DNA of 33,306 nt, taken from positions 90-33,395 of the forward strand of contig WRNE01000020.1 of the NCBI GenBank assembly GCA_009776725.1, given 5' to 3'. Of the stretch, positions 1-7,959 are shown in pieces. Both the position numbers and the translations under genes were made by a program. The notes beneath the pieces were generated by a model, which was given only the letters and a program-made list of their open reading frames with translations, was not told the DNA's origin and made no database searches. How positions within the stretch are numbered: position 1 is the stretch's first letter; every line of letters begins with the position of its first letter. The stretch is from Coriobacteriia bacterium. Its GTDB lineage: Bacteria > Actinomycetota > Coriobacteriia > Coriobacteriales > UBA8131.

Positions 1-216
1 TTTTAGCGGGTAAAAAATTATGTTACTAGAGATAAGCAAATTTCTGACCAGGGCTTTTGCAAAACGGCAATTTTTGGGCAGCGTAAAAATTGTACCCTAC
101 CGCAAATCTGTAGCACTTAGCCTTAAAGAACGTGTTAGGAAAAGAATAATATAATACTAGTACACAGAAGGGCTCAACGGTGCCAGCCTGTCAAAGAGGC
201 AGCAGGGCAAGGGCAG

Positions 217-1443
217 CTAGCTTTTTAGCTTGACTCCCAACAAACGCCCGACCACTATGGAGACCAAAATCGAGCTTACAGTGAACAAGGCACCCATTTT
301 TGCAGCGTCTTGCATGCCTACATCGACAAAAGCCTCTCCTGCTATAAAAAGAGCAACTGTCAAGTCCATTGCAGCTACTAAGCCAGTGACAAAAAGCTCA
401 CGCATCCGCATCCCCTCTGGCAGAGAGAAGCCTATGAGGTTCGACAGGTTGCCAAAGATAAAGACACCAAGGGTCTTACCGACAACGAGCGAGAAAAAGA
501 CGATCCAAGTCAAGTTGGTTATATCGGAAAAAGAAACCCCAGCGTTCGACAGCCCAAAAGTAACCAAGCCAAAATCAACGAAATGCTTAAATACATCCTC
601 GAAGTCATCTAGGAGCATTTTATGCTCATTGCCCTCGAATGCTGTTAACGTGTCAACTCTCCTACGCGAGCTTTGCATATTTGGGTTTTTTGGTGTGTAG
701 GCAAGAAAAGGAACGATGAAAATCAAGGCTAAAGCAGGGTGCAAGTTGGCATTATGCAAACCCAGCCAAGCTAAAGCACCCCCACCAAAGATATAAGGCA
801 CAAATGATCTGACCCTCAGTTTATGCAAAATGAAGGCCAAAGCCATTCCAGCAAGCACTAGAACCAGCCATACAGGCTTGACCGGAGCAAGTGGGTTTGG
901 ATAAAAGACACCAATGATCACCAAGCCTATAGCATCATCGACAACTGCTAGTAATAAAAGAAAAGAGACTGCTGGGTGGCCGGCGCCAAAAACAATTCTT
1001 GCTACGAACCAAGCTAGAGCGATATCGGTGGGAGTAGGAATTGCCCATCCACGTGCGTATTCTGGTGAGCCAAAAAGGGAGTTCAAAATACTGAATATGA
1101 CGATCGGTCCCAAAACCCCTCCTGCTGTGGCCATTAGAGGAGAGGCTGCTGTTTTGACTGAGTGGAGTGCTCCTCCCGGAAGGACGCTACGGACTATCTC
1201 TGTTCCGGCGATACCAAAAAAGAGCGCCATGAACACGTCGTTAATGATGAAGTGAAAGTCAATGCCTAAGAACAGCTCGGTATGTAGAAAAACCTGATAT
1301 GTCTGGGGGGATACATTTGCCCAGACCAAAGCCAGCACCACTCCGGCAATCAAGGGAACAGAGTACTCGAGTAAAACACTCCAAAAGCCCTGTATGGGGG
1401 GCTTGTCGCTGGCAAGCTCTGTGGCTTTATCGTCAATTGGCAT
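217..1443 (-). CDS. nhaA: NhaA-family Na+/H+ antiporter
   Basis: This is an integral membrane antiporter that exchanges Na+ (or Li+) for protons and serves sodium and pH homeostasis. The sequence has about 11-12 hydrophobic segments. Counting from the longest possible start, a GWAIPTPTDIA segment near residues 146-156 and a VVDDAIG segment with an Asp pair at 183-184 match the NhaA ion-binding region (E. coli Asp133 and Asp163/164). The start is uncertain: the frame is open up to a TTG at 1485, but the first ATG at 1443 gives 408 residues, close to the family's usual length, and neither start has a strong ribosome binding site. The gene stands alone on the minus strand. The call rests on these motifs. 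The family's central loop is longer here (about residues 260-305) and charged. Confidence 0.9.
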   Translation of the reverse strand: MPIDDKATELASDKPPIQGFWSVLLEYSVPLIAGVVLALVWANVSPQTYQVFLHTELFLGIDFHFIINDVFMALFFGIAGTEIVRSVLPGGALHSVKTAASPLMATAGGVLGPIVIFSILNSLFGSPEYARGWAIPTPTDIALAWFVARIVFGAGHPAVSFLLLLAVVDDAIGLVIIGVFYPNPLAPVKPVWLVLVLAGMALAFILHKLRVRSFVPYIFGGGALAWLGLHNANLHPALALIFIVPFLAYTPKNPNMQSSRRRVDTLTAFEGNEHKMLLDDFEDVFKHFVDFGLVTFGLSNAGVSFSDITNLTWIVFFSLVVGKTLGVFIFGNLSNLIGFSLPEGMRMRELFVTGLVAAMDLTVALFIAGEAFVDVGMQDAAKMGALFTVSSILVSIVVGRLLGVKLKS

Positions 1444-1943
1444 TCTAAGCGCTTTCAATTTCGTGTCTGGTGTACAAAGAAACAAGAATAATCGAGTAGA
1501 ATCCCTATTGCTGGCGTACTAAATACAACTATATGATTTGCATAAAGAAACGGTTATCACCGTAAAGAATGCATACATGGCTAATCAATAAACGCCGTTT
1601 GTCTAAGCTTTCTCGCACATGCAAGGAAGCTTGTCAGTAATCTATAGGACTCTTTCGAGAACACCTAAGTCTACCATAAACTAAAGCCTGCTGGCTCTCT
1701 GTTGAAACACACCTAACTTTTTTTTCATCGACTGCTGAAAAAGGCTGCCATAGAATCAACAGCCCAGATTTTTCAGCAAACTGCCCGAATAAGCTTTGTC
1801 TATCGGTGTAACACTGATTATTTGTTATCATGAGTTTACATGCCGCTGCCGTAAAACCTACCGTTTTTTGGGTACTTTGCCTCTGCGTCATGTCTTTATG
1901 TGGAGAAAACCTATCTCGTGGCTCATGAAAAGGGGTTTAAAGA
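1444..1943. other. Intergenic, no convincing gene
   Basis: This stretch separates nhaA (minus) from the DUF1638 gene (plus) and should hold divergent promoters, although no clear -35/-10 pair stands out. A minus-strand open frame of 85 codons (1634-1891) has no recognisable family or good start signal and I do not call it. One copy of the dispersed TTTATGTGGAGAAAACC word lies at 1895-1911. Confidence 0.6.
1895..1911 (+). repeat. Dispersed GGAGAAAACC word, copy A
   Basis: TTTATGTGGAGAAAACC differs at one base from the word at 12930-12946. It lies in intergenic DNA 32 bases before the DUF1638 start, too far away to be its ribosome binding site. Confidence 0.55.
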
Positions 1944-2687
1944 ATGTTTATCAAGTTCATTTGCTGTGATGTTTTTGCCCGAATCGCCTGTGCCTTAGTA
2001 GCAGAATCACCGCATATCATCGATTTAGAGTTCGTGCCTATGCTTTCGCATGTCGAGCCGGACAAACTGAGGCTCGAGCTTCAGGAGAGGATCAATAAAG
2101 CAGTCGACGGGTCAAACCGGGTCTATGACGCTTTGATACTCGGCTTTGGGCTTTGCGGAAACGTTACTATCGGTCTGGCTTGCCCCATTCCAATGATCAT
2201 ACCCCGTGTCCATGACTGCTGCACTTTGTTTATGGGCAGCAAAGAGAGGTTCCTAGAAGAGTTTGGCGACCGCCTAAGCTCGCGCTGGCTGACAACAGGG
2301 TATTACGAACGTACTTATTCCCGTAACAGCGGCTATCCGATGCTCGACCAGCAGGCAAACTACAAGACATCCATCGAATACATGAATTTCCTTGAGCAGT
2401 ACGACGAAGAGACTGCTGACTACCTATGGCAGACCATGCATCCGATAATCGAAATGAAAGAGGCTGTCTATATCAATATCGACGGCTATGAGCACCCCAA
2501 CGCTTACCCTGACTATGTAAAGCTGATGAGCCGCCAGGAAGTCGACGTGGTCACAGTCAACGGCGATGTATCAATGCTTAAGGCCTTGGTCAATGGGGAC
2601 TGGGACAACGAGAGGTTTCTGACAGTTAATCCTGGCAACAAGGTTGTCGGGGTATACGATATGGACGAAGTGATAAAAGAAGCTTGA
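1944..2687 (+). CDS. DUF1638 domain protein
   Basis: This 247-residue soluble protein belongs to the DUF1638 family, whose biochemical role is not established. The sequence shows the family's cysteine-rich signatures: FICCD at residues 5-9, GFGLCGN at 67-73 and RVHDCC at 88-93, followed by LFMGSK. Such conserved Cys/His clusters suggest a metal or cofactor site, but that is inference. From general knowledge, DUF1638 genes often sit beside corrinoid-dependent methyltransferase genes, and here two UroD-like methyltransferases follow 248 bases downstream on the same strand. The start ATG is preceded by AAAAGGGG about 10 bases upstream. The protein may serve the methyl-transfer system, for example in cofactor handling, but nothing in the sequence shows this directly. 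Confidence 0.85.
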   Translation: MFIKFICCDVFARIACALVAESPHIIDLEFVPMLSHVEPDKLRLELQERINKAVDGSNRVYDALILGFGLCGNVTIGLACPIPMIIPRVHDCCTLFMGSKERFLEEFGDRLSSRWLTTGYYERTYSRNSGYPMLDQQANYKTSIEYMNFLEQYDEETADYLWQTMHPIIEMKEAVYINIDGYEHPNAYPDYVKLMSRQEVDVVTVNGDVSMLKALVNGDWDNERFLTVNPGNKVVGVYDMDEVIKEA

Positions 2688-2833
2688 CAGGCGCTGTCAG
2701 CCAGTTCGAAGCCGATGTCTTGCAAATATGCGTGCAGCACTCTTTGGGTCTGCACCAGCCGTCCTTTTTTCAACTATAGGCCTGTTTGGCTTGTTCCGGT
2801 ATTTGTGTAACTTAAAATGAGTTACAAGCAAAA

Positions 2834-2890
2834 GCAAAGCTTAAGGGTTTCTCCAGATAAGGGTTTCTCCAGATAATAAAAAAGCTTTGC
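2834..2890 (+). repeat. Inverted repeat enclosing a 16-bp tandem repeat
   Basis: GCAAAGCTT at 2834-2842 is exactly complementary to AAGCTTTGC at 2882-2890. The 39-base interval holds two perfect head-to-tail copies of AAGGGTTTCTCCAGAT (2843-2858 and 2859-2874). It lies about 45 bases before the first methyltransferase start, probably in its leader, and could be a structured RNA or a protein-binding site. The unit contains, in reverse, the dispersed GGAGAAACCC word. Confidence 0.7.
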
Positions 2891-2935
2891 CGGCAGTTAG
2901 ATAACAAAGTAGTGGATGAATAAAAGGAGGGCTAT

Positions 2936-3943
2936 ATGCCGACTTTATCCAAGAAAGAGAACTATTTGCGCTTGTTGAGAGGCGAGCTGCCGGAGTATGT
3001 TCCGGCGACTGCAGACGGAATGAACATGACTGGGCCGCGGTTTGGGCCAGACTTAGGCGGTTTGATGGGGGACTGGGGAGACGCAGAGGAGCGGCGGGAC
3101 ATGTTCGGAGTGCCCTATGTGCGCGAGCTGAATGCGAACAACGGGCCGATCCCCAAGCCAGGCGAGTTTATTTTGGAAGATATCACCAAGTGGCGTGACA
3201 TCATCAAGCGGCCAGCGGTACTCGACAACATCGACTGGCAGTACTTGGCTGACACGCAATTGCCGAACTGGGATCCTGACACTTTTCTCTCTGGGGGAGC
3301 CTCGGTTGGGAACGGGTATTTTCAAATGCTGGTGGCTTTCATGGGCTTCGACAACGGGCTCATTGCCTGCTTCGAGGAGCCAGACGAGGTCAAGGACCTG
3401 CTGAACTTCGTTTTAGAGCTAAACGTAGAGTTAGCGAAGAACTTCATTTACTACTTCAAGCCTGAGACCGGCGGCGGCGCCGACGACATTGCCCACGAGC
3501 GGGCGCCGTTTATCTCCGTCGAGATGTTCGAGGACATCTTCGAGCCTGTCTGGCGTGCCTCCATCGCCCCCTATGTCGAGGCCGGCTGTCTGACCTCGCA
3601 CCATAACTGCGGCATGTTCGAGCCTTTGGTCCCGCATATTGTGGCTATGGGCTATAACGCCTGGAACCCGGCAGAGACCATGAACGACCTGGTCGGGATC
3701 AAGAAGCGTTTTCCGAAGCTGGCCATTTGCGGCGGCTTCGACAGCAACGGCTATGTCTGCTATCCGGAGACGACCGAAGAAGAAGTCAGAGCCTATGTGC
3801 GCCAGCAGTTAGACCTTCTAGCACCTGGCGGCGGCTATGCCTTCGGCGGAAACATCATGGCTGCCCCTGGCGATGCCTTCGCTGCCGAGCGCAACGGCTG
3901 GATCATGGACGAGTTCGAGAAGAACCGCTATAGCTACTACTGA
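2936..3943 (+). CDS. UroD-like methyltransferase 1
   Basis: This 335-residue protein belongs to the uroporphyrinogen decarboxylase superfamily, in the branch that includes the cobamide-dependent methyltransferases MtaA, MtbA and CmuA rather than heme-pathway HemE. These TIM-barrel enzymes move methyl groups to or from a corrinoid protein using a zinc-activated thiol. The HxC zinc motif is visible as SHHNCG (His223, Cys225). The C-terminal part, where MtaA and MtbA carry a third zinc ligand in an SPGC segment, reads APGGGYAFGG, so that Cys is absent. A strong AAAGGAGG ribosome binding site precedes the ATG. The next gene is a near copy 56 bases downstream, and a DUF1638 gene lies upstream. No corrinoid protein is in the window. 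The methyl donor and acceptor are unknown. Confidence 0.85.
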   Translation: MPTLSKKENYLRLLRGELPEYVPATADGMNMTGPRFGPDLGGLMGDWGDAEERRDMFGVPYVRELNANNGPIPKPGEFILEDITKWRDIIKRPAVLDNIDWQYLADTQLPNWDPDTFLSGGASVGNGYFQMLVAFMGFDNGLIACFEEPDEVKDLLNFVLELNVELAKNFIYYFKPETGGGADDIAHERAPFISVEMFEDIFEPVWRASIAPYVEAGCLTSHHNCGMFEPLVPHIVAMGYNAWNPAETMNDLVGIKKRFPKLAICGGFDSNGYVCYPETTEEEVRAYVRQQLDLLAPGGGYAFGGNIMAAPGDAFAAERNGWIMDEFEKNRYSYY

Positions 3944-3999
3944 GCCGATGCCTTGCGTAAACAAGAGACAACCGTATTTTGATTAAAGAGGAGGCTTAT

Positions 4000-5010
4000 A
4001 TGCCGACATTGTCAAAAAAAGAGAACTATTTAAGGTTATTAAGGGGAGAAATGCCCGAGTATGTCCCTCATACAGCAGACGGCAGCGCTGGCATGGGTGG
4101 CGCTCCGATGGGGCCAGACCTAGGCGGCTTGATGGGTGACTGGGGAAGCGACGAAGAGCGCAAGGACATGTTCGGAGTGCCCTATGTGCGCGAGCTGAAT
4201 GCGAACAACGGCCCGATCCCCAAGCCAGGCGAGTTTATTTTAGAAGACATCACCAAGTGGCGTGACATCATCAAGCGGCCTGCGATACTCGACAACATCG
4301 ACTGGCAGTACCTGGCTGACACGCAACTGCCGAACTGGAACCCGGAGACAATCCTCTCTGGGATGACGGCAGTCGGTAACGGTTATTTTCAAATGCTGGT
4401 GGCCTTCATGGGCTTTGACAACGGGCTCATTGCCTGCTTCGAGGAGCCAGAAGAGGTCAAAGACCTGCTGAACTTCATTTTGGAAATGAACCTCGAGCTA
4501 GCCAAGAACTTCATCCATTACTACCACCCAGAAACCGGGATGGGGCTTGACGACATCGCTCATGAGCGGGCTCCGTTTATCTCGATCGAGATGTTCGAGG
4601 ACATCTTCGAGCCTGTCTGGCGTGCGTCCATCGCTCCTTTCGTCGAGGCCGGCTGTCTGACCTCGCACCATAACTGCGGCATGTTCGAGCCCCTGGTGCC
4701 ATACATTGTGGCCATGGGCTATAACGCCTGGAACCCGGCAGAGACCATGAACGACTTGGTCGGCATCAAGAAGCGCTTCCCCAAGCTGGCCATTTGCGGC
4801 GGCTTCGACAGCAACGGCTACGTCTGCTATCCGGAGACGACCGAAGAGGAGATCAGGGCCTATGTGCGCCAGCAGCTAGACCTTCTAGCACCTGGCGGCG
4901 GCTATGCCTTCGGCGGCGGCATCATGGGTGCCCCCGGCGACCCCTTCGCAACCGAGCGCAACGGCTGGATCATGGACGAGTTCGAGAAGAACCGCTACAA
5001 CTATTATTAG
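4000..5010 (+). CDS. UroD-like methyltransferase 2
   Basis: This 336-residue protein is a tandem duplicate of the preceding gene and is nearly identical over most of its length. The differences concentrate around residues 24-38 and 112-121, which are likely substrate-facing or entry-loop positions. The zinc-type HxC motif is at His224-Cys226 and the C-terminal segment again reads APGGGYAFGG, without the third Cys ligand of MtaA/MtbA. The chosen start is the ATG at 4000, 5 bases after AGAGGAGG (3987-3994). An in-frame TTG at 3979 would place the ribosome binding site inside the gene and is rejected. It shares a transcript with its twin, and a strong terminator follows 54 bases after the stop. 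Substrate is unknown, and the divergence may reflect a second methyl donor. Confidence 0.85.
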   Translation: MPTLSKKENYLRLLRGEMPEYVPHTADGSAGMGGAPMGPDLGGLMGDWGSDEERKDMFGVPYVRELNANNGPIPKPGEFILEDITKWRDIIKRPAILDNIDWQYLADTQLPNWNPETILSGMTAVGNGYFQMLVAFMGFDNGLIACFEEPEEVKDLLNFILEMNLELAKNFIHYYHPETGMGLDDIAHERAPFISIEMFEDIFEPVWRASIAPFVEAGCLTSHHNCGMFEPLVPYIVAMGYNAWNPAETMNDLVGIKKRFPKLAICGGFDSNGYVCYPETTEEEIRAYVRQQLDLLAPGGGYAFGGGIMGAPGDPFATERNGWIMDEFEKNRYNYY

Positions 5011-5064
5011 GATTATTCGACCAAAGCCTTGACTTGACCTGATATAAGGCTTGATAAACCTAGA

Positions 5065-5100
5065 TAGCCGATCGCTTGCACTAAAGCGATCGGCTATTTT
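5065..5100 (+). terminator. Rho-independent terminator after methyltransferase pair
   Basis: A perfect 13-bp stem (TAGCCGATCGCTT at 5065-5077 with AAGCGATCGGCTA at 5084-5096) has a 6-base loop and is followed by TTTTAA. It ends the transcript of the two tandem methyltransferases. Confidence 0.9.
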
Positions 5101-5245
5101 AACGTTTCAATGATGAATTGGCCCTTACCCGGCATTGTTCAACTATAGTCATCACAATACCGAGAGGTGAGTGGTCAAAGAGTACGAAACAATAAATGGA
5201 CGGGCAGTAGGCACATGCTCGCAGACAAATGAGACAGGAGTTGTG

Positions 5246-5938
5246 ATGAGAGGAAAAAGCAAGCCTTTTCTAATATTGCTTGGCATTATGCTGGCCTTTG
5301 CTATGTCTGGATGTAAAAAACCCGATGACCAACCAAGCAATGGCGACCATCTACCTGACAATTTAGGCAGTACCGAAGCCTTAAGCCTTGAAATCATCGA
5401 TTCTGGGTACATTATCGATGAGGACGGCTATGTCTATTACGGGATCGGTGTCAGTAACCCAAACCCTGACTATAGCGCAGTCTTCTTTAACGTCCAAGTC
5501 ATTGGCTGGGACGAACTAGGTCTGGCAGTGTTTGCCGATAGCGAGATCATGACCGGCTTGCCCGCTGGTGAAGAGTGCTATTTTGCGTCACATGCAGGAA
5601 ACGGGACAGTGCCTGAAAGCGTCAGTTTCGAGGTAAGCGTTGAGACCTATGCTTGGGAAAAGACTGACGGAAGCAACTATGTCAAGTACGAGGTTGCCGA
5701 TGTGAGCGAGCAAGACACAGGACTCGGGAAAAGCTATCTCGGGTCAATCTATGCCAATGACGAGATTACAGCCGAAGAGATTTCGGTCAGTGTCATCTAT
5801 TTATATGGGGACGGCTCGATCATCAGCGGGGACAGCGCTATTGTAAATATAGAAACAAGTGGGGAAGCATTTGTCTTTGAGATCGAGGTCATCCATATTC
5901 CAGAGTATTATGCGTCATATGCGGTATATGCACACTAA
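5246..5938 (+). CDS. Predicted lipoprotein, unknown function
   Basis: This 230-residue protein begins with a lipoprotein signal peptide: basic start MRGKSK, a hydrophobic stretch, and lipobox AMSGC with the modified Cys at position 23. The mature part is acidic and rich in Tyr, Gly and Ser, with beta-type segments such as IDEDGYVYYGIGVSNPNPDYSAVFFNVQVIGWDELG. That pattern of extracytoplasmic beta-sandwich (FxxL-like) domains is seen in many Gram-positive lipoproteins that describe how a residue differs from its peers; I do not recognise a specific family. The start at 5246 has GACAGGAG just upstream; the frame is open back to a GTG at 5171 with no signal sequence, so the shorter form is preferred. 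It is preceded by a terminator and followed by the symporter attenuator, so it is probably monocistronic. Confidence 0.75.
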   Translation: MRGKSKPFLILLGIMLAFAMSGCKKPDDQPSNGDHLPDNLGSTEALSLEIIDSGYIIDEDGYVYYGIGVSNPNPDYSAVFFNVQVIGWDELGLAVFADSEIMTGLPAGEECYFASHAGNGTVPESVSFEVSVETYAWEKTDGSNYVKYEVADVSEQDTGLGKSYLGSIYANDEITAEEISVSVIYLYGDGSIISGDSAIVNIETSGEAFVFEIEVIHIPEYYASYAVYAH

Positions 5939-6081
5939 TGCCTGCTGATATAGAATTGACAAAGACGCCTAATAAAAGCATGGCTGTAAGAGGCTCTTTT
6001 ACCAAGAGGCTAGTTTGACGGAGCTAGATTTTATAGAAGCCGGTAATTGTAGGTTTTCTTAGCATTTTATAGACTATAGGC

Positions 6082-6110
6082 TTGACAGACAGTATTAATC
6101 AGGCTATCTT
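6082..6110 (+). promoter_or_regulatory. Sigma-A-type promoter of symporter leader
   Basis: A consensus -35 TTGACA (6082-6087), exact 17-base spacer and -10 TATCTT (6105-6110) lie 18 bases before the leader-peptide ATG. It is the clearest forward promoter in the window. The transcript should start near 6117, giving a leader of about 240 bases before the symporter start. Confidence 0.8.
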
Positions 6111-6128
6111 GCATATCCGAGGAATAAA

Positions 6129-6170
6129 ATGAGTACTTACAAGACATACGCCTATTACTATTACAGTTAG
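6129..6170 (+). CDS. Tyrosine-rich leader peptide MSTYKTYAYYYYS
   Basis: This is a 13-codon open frame, ATG to TAG, encoding MSTYKTYAYYYYS: six tyrosines in 13 residues, four of them consecutive at codons 9-12. CGAGGA (6118-6123) sits 5 bases upstream as a ribosome binding site, and a consensus promoter lies just before. Two intrinsic terminators follow before the symporter gene at 6354. This matches the logic of amino-acid leader peptides such as those of trp, his or pheST, in which ribosome speed over test codons decides termination. Tyrosine would be the sensed amino acid. The frame is too short for similarity-based proof; composition and position carry the call. Confidence 0.8.
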   Translation: MSTYKTYAYYYYS

Positions 6171-6270
6171 CTGCACCTGAGGGGCATCATAGCCGCCACG
6201 GGTGCAGGACCTGTGGTGGCTCTAGGTAAGGGAGCCGGCAAATAGTCGGCCTTTTTTATGAAAGAGCCAC
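6171..6270 (+). promoter_or_regulatory. Mutually exclusive hairpins of the Tyr attenuator
   Basis: Segment 1 (6171-6179) pairs with 6199-6207 (seven Watson-Crick pairs CTGCACC/GGTGCAG plus two more, one a G-U). Segment 2, AGCCGCCAC (6191-6199), pairs over 9 positions with segment 3, GTGGTGGCT (6213-6221), and cannot do so while the first hairpin is formed. Segment 3 extended, GTGGCTCT (6216-6223), is exactly complementary to AGAGCCAC (6263-6270), the left arm of the second terminator; part of it (6218-6222) also pairs with GAGCC (6232-6236), the left arm of the first. Segment 3 is therefore a candidate antiterminator for both terminators. Confidence 0.65.
6232..6257 (+). terminator. Attenuator terminator 1
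   Basis: GCCGGC (6234-6239) pairs with GTCGGC (6245-6250), six pairs including one G-U, with loop AAATA, followed by C and six T (6252-6257). It lies 64 bases after the leader stop and 96 bases before the symporter start. Confidence 0.75.
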
Positions 6271-6292
6271 GTAACAAGCGTGACTCTTTTTT
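6261..6292 (+). terminator. Attenuator terminator 2
   Basis: AAAGAGCCACG (6261-6271) pairs with CGTGACTCTTT (6279-6289) over 10 of 11 positions, with one C-A mismatch, a 7-base loop and a run of six T (6287-6292). The mismatched C is the base that makes the left arm perfectly complementary to the antiterminator segment 6216-6223. Confidence 0.8.
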
Positions 6293-6353
6293 GTTTGGCA
6301 AGCTAGAGGACATACGAGGACCGGTTTGTCTGAAAGAAAGGTAGGTAGTACAA

Positions 6354-7865
6354 GTGGTAATCAAAGTAGCGTTGCTAGTAATCTTTTTCGGGGTGACAGT
6401 AACAGTTGGACTGTATTTTCGAAGCAGGGCAGACAGTGTCAGTGGGTTTGTTTTGGCAGGCAGATCGGTCGGCCCTTGGTTGACGGCCTTTGCCTATGGG
6501 ACATCTTATTTCTCCGCAGTGGTATTTGTCGGTTATGCAGGCCAGTTCGGGTGGCGATTTGGTACCGCGGCAACCTGGATCGGCTTGGCCAATGCCTTTA
6601 TCGGTGCTTTGCTGCCATGGTTTGTCTTGGGAAAACGGACAAGGCTCATGTCGCACCATTTAAACAGTTCGACAATGCCCGAGTTCTTTGGCCAACGGTT
6701 TGACTCTACTCCCTTAAAAATCGGCGCATCTGTTTTAGTATTCATTTTCCTCATCCCCTATACAGCTTCTCTATACAACGGCCTTTCCAGACTGTTTGCG
6801 ATGGCCTATGGGGTCGACTTTACCGTCTGTATCGTGGCAATGGCCCTTTTAACAGCAGTCTTTGTCATTGCTGGAGGTTATTTTGCTACCGCTGTAAACG
6901 ACTTTATCCAGGGTATTGTTATGTTGATTGGCATAGTGGTCGTGCTTGGTGCAGTACTCTCGACCAATGGTGGGTTCACTGCTGCGATCACTGGGATGGC
7001 TAACGTCCAAGACCCCTCCGTCGCACCAGGGGCATACACTTCGTTCTTTGGGCCAGACCCGGTCAATCTCTTAGGCGTGATGATCCTGACATCGCTAGGG
7101 ACTTGGGGTCTGCCGCAGATGGTTGGCAAGTTTTATGCCATCAAGTCCGAAAAAACCATTAACATCGGAGCTGTCGTCTCGACATTCTTCTCGTTGATAG
7201 TTGCAGGAGGCTGTTATTTCCTAGGAAGCTTTGGACGCTTATACTCCGACAGGATCGATATAACAACAGGCGGCTATGACTCGATCATACCGACAATTCT
7301 ATCCGAGTTTCCTGACGTATTGATAGGCCTGGTAATCGTTTTAGTCCTATCAGCCTCGATATCGACCCTATCATCCCTAGTTATGGTATCTGCCTCGACC
7401 TTCACGCTTGATTTCCTCAAAGGCAATATCATCAAGAAGTTCTCTGACAAAAGCCAGCTGTTGACTATTCGTGTCCTGGTCATTGTCTTTATCACCATTG
7501 CCTCGATTATTGCCACTATCCAGTATCAAGGGGGCATAACGTTTATTGCCCAGTTGATGGGAATCAGTTGGGGGGCTTTGGCAGGGTCGTTCTTGGCCCC
7601 GTTCCTATACAGCCTCTACTGGAAAAGAACAACGAATGCGTCTATCTGGGCATGTTTTATCTTCAGCACTACAGTCATGGTGGCCAATATCTTCTTTAGA
7701 AACTCTTTCCCCACGTTGTTGCAATCACCGATCAATGCCGGTGCTTTTACTATGCTGATGGGATTGGTTATCGTGCCGGTAGTCAGCTTGCTGACGAAAG
7801 TCAAAGACACAGAAGCAGTCGAGTCGCATTTCAAGGCGTACGACGACACCTCAGTCGCTAATTAG
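6354..7865 (+). CDS. Sodium:solute symporter (SSS family), possible tyrosine importer
   Basis: This 503-residue membrane protein of the sodium:solute symporter family (PutP/SLC5 type) has about 13 transmembrane helices. Family-like features are the N-terminal FVLAGRSVGPWLTAFAYGTSYFSAVVFVGYAG segment, which includes the broken first helix of the LeuT fold, the YTASLYNGLSR and GGYFATAVNDFIQG segments, and LVLSASISTLSSLVMVSAST in the Na+-site helix. It imports a small solute driven by sodium. The start is a GTG at 6354 behind AAAGGTAGG. Family membership alone does not give the substrate, since members carry proline, sugars, pantothenate, nucleosides and others. The upstream leader peptide with six Tyr codons argues for tyrosine or a tyrosine-linked solute; this is inference. 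A strong shared terminator follows. Confidence 0.88.
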   Translation: MVIKVALLVIFFGVTVTVGLYFRSRADSVSGFVLAGRSVGPWLTAFAYGTSYFSAVVFVGYAGQFGWRFGTAATWIGLANAFIGALLPWFVLGKRTRLMSHHLNSSTMPEFFGQRFDSTPLKIGASVLVFIFLIPYTASLYNGLSRLFAMAYGVDFTVCIVAMALLTAVFVIAGGYFATAVNDFIQGIVMLIGIVVVLGAVLSTNGGFTAAITGMANVQDPSVAPGAYTSFFGPDPVNLLGVMILTSLGTWGLPQMVGKFYAIKSEKTINIGAVVSTFFSLIVAGGCYFLGSFGRLYSDRIDITTGGYDSIIPTILSEFPDVLIGLVIVLVLSASISTLSSLVMVSASTFTLDFLKGNIIKKFSDKSQLLTIRVLVIVFITIASIIATIQYQGGITFIAQLMGISWGALAGSFLAPFLYSLYWKRTTNASIWACFIFSTTVMVANIFFRNSFPTLLQSPINAGAFTMLMGLVIVPVVSLLTKVKDTEAVESHFKAYDDTSVAN

Positions 7866-7874
7866 CAAAACATG

Positions 7875-7918
7875 AAGGAACCCTGCTGCTTGTTTTCTTT
7901 CTAGCAGCAGGGTTCCTT
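7875..7918. terminator. Bidirectional terminator between convergent genes
   Basis: AAGGAACCCTGCTGC (7875-7889) and GCAGCAGGGTTCCTT (7904-7918) form a perfect 15-bp stem, extendable to 16, between the convergent symporter and DUF6273 genes. A TTTTG run follows on the minus strand only, so it probably serves chiefly the minus-strand gene but can stall both. Confidence 0.8.
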
Positions 7919-7959
7919 AGTCTATACATTCGTTGCTTTATTCGGTTAGTTACTCAAGT

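Noticed and set aside
1634..1891. 85-codon minus-strand frame upstream of the DUF1638 gene
   Set aside because: No ribosome binding site, no family and an irregular composition; it could be chance in intergenic DNA.
2936..5010. HemE, the heme-pathway uroporphyrinogen decarboxylase
   Set aside because: The proteins carry the HxCG zinc motif of the methyltransferase branch and occur as several paralogs, unlike a single hemE gene.
6171..6300. T-box riboswitch before the symporter
   Set aside because: The conserved T-box bulge (GGTGG-N-ACCGCG type) is absent; the short Tyr-rich frame and hairpins fit ribosome-mediated attenuation better.
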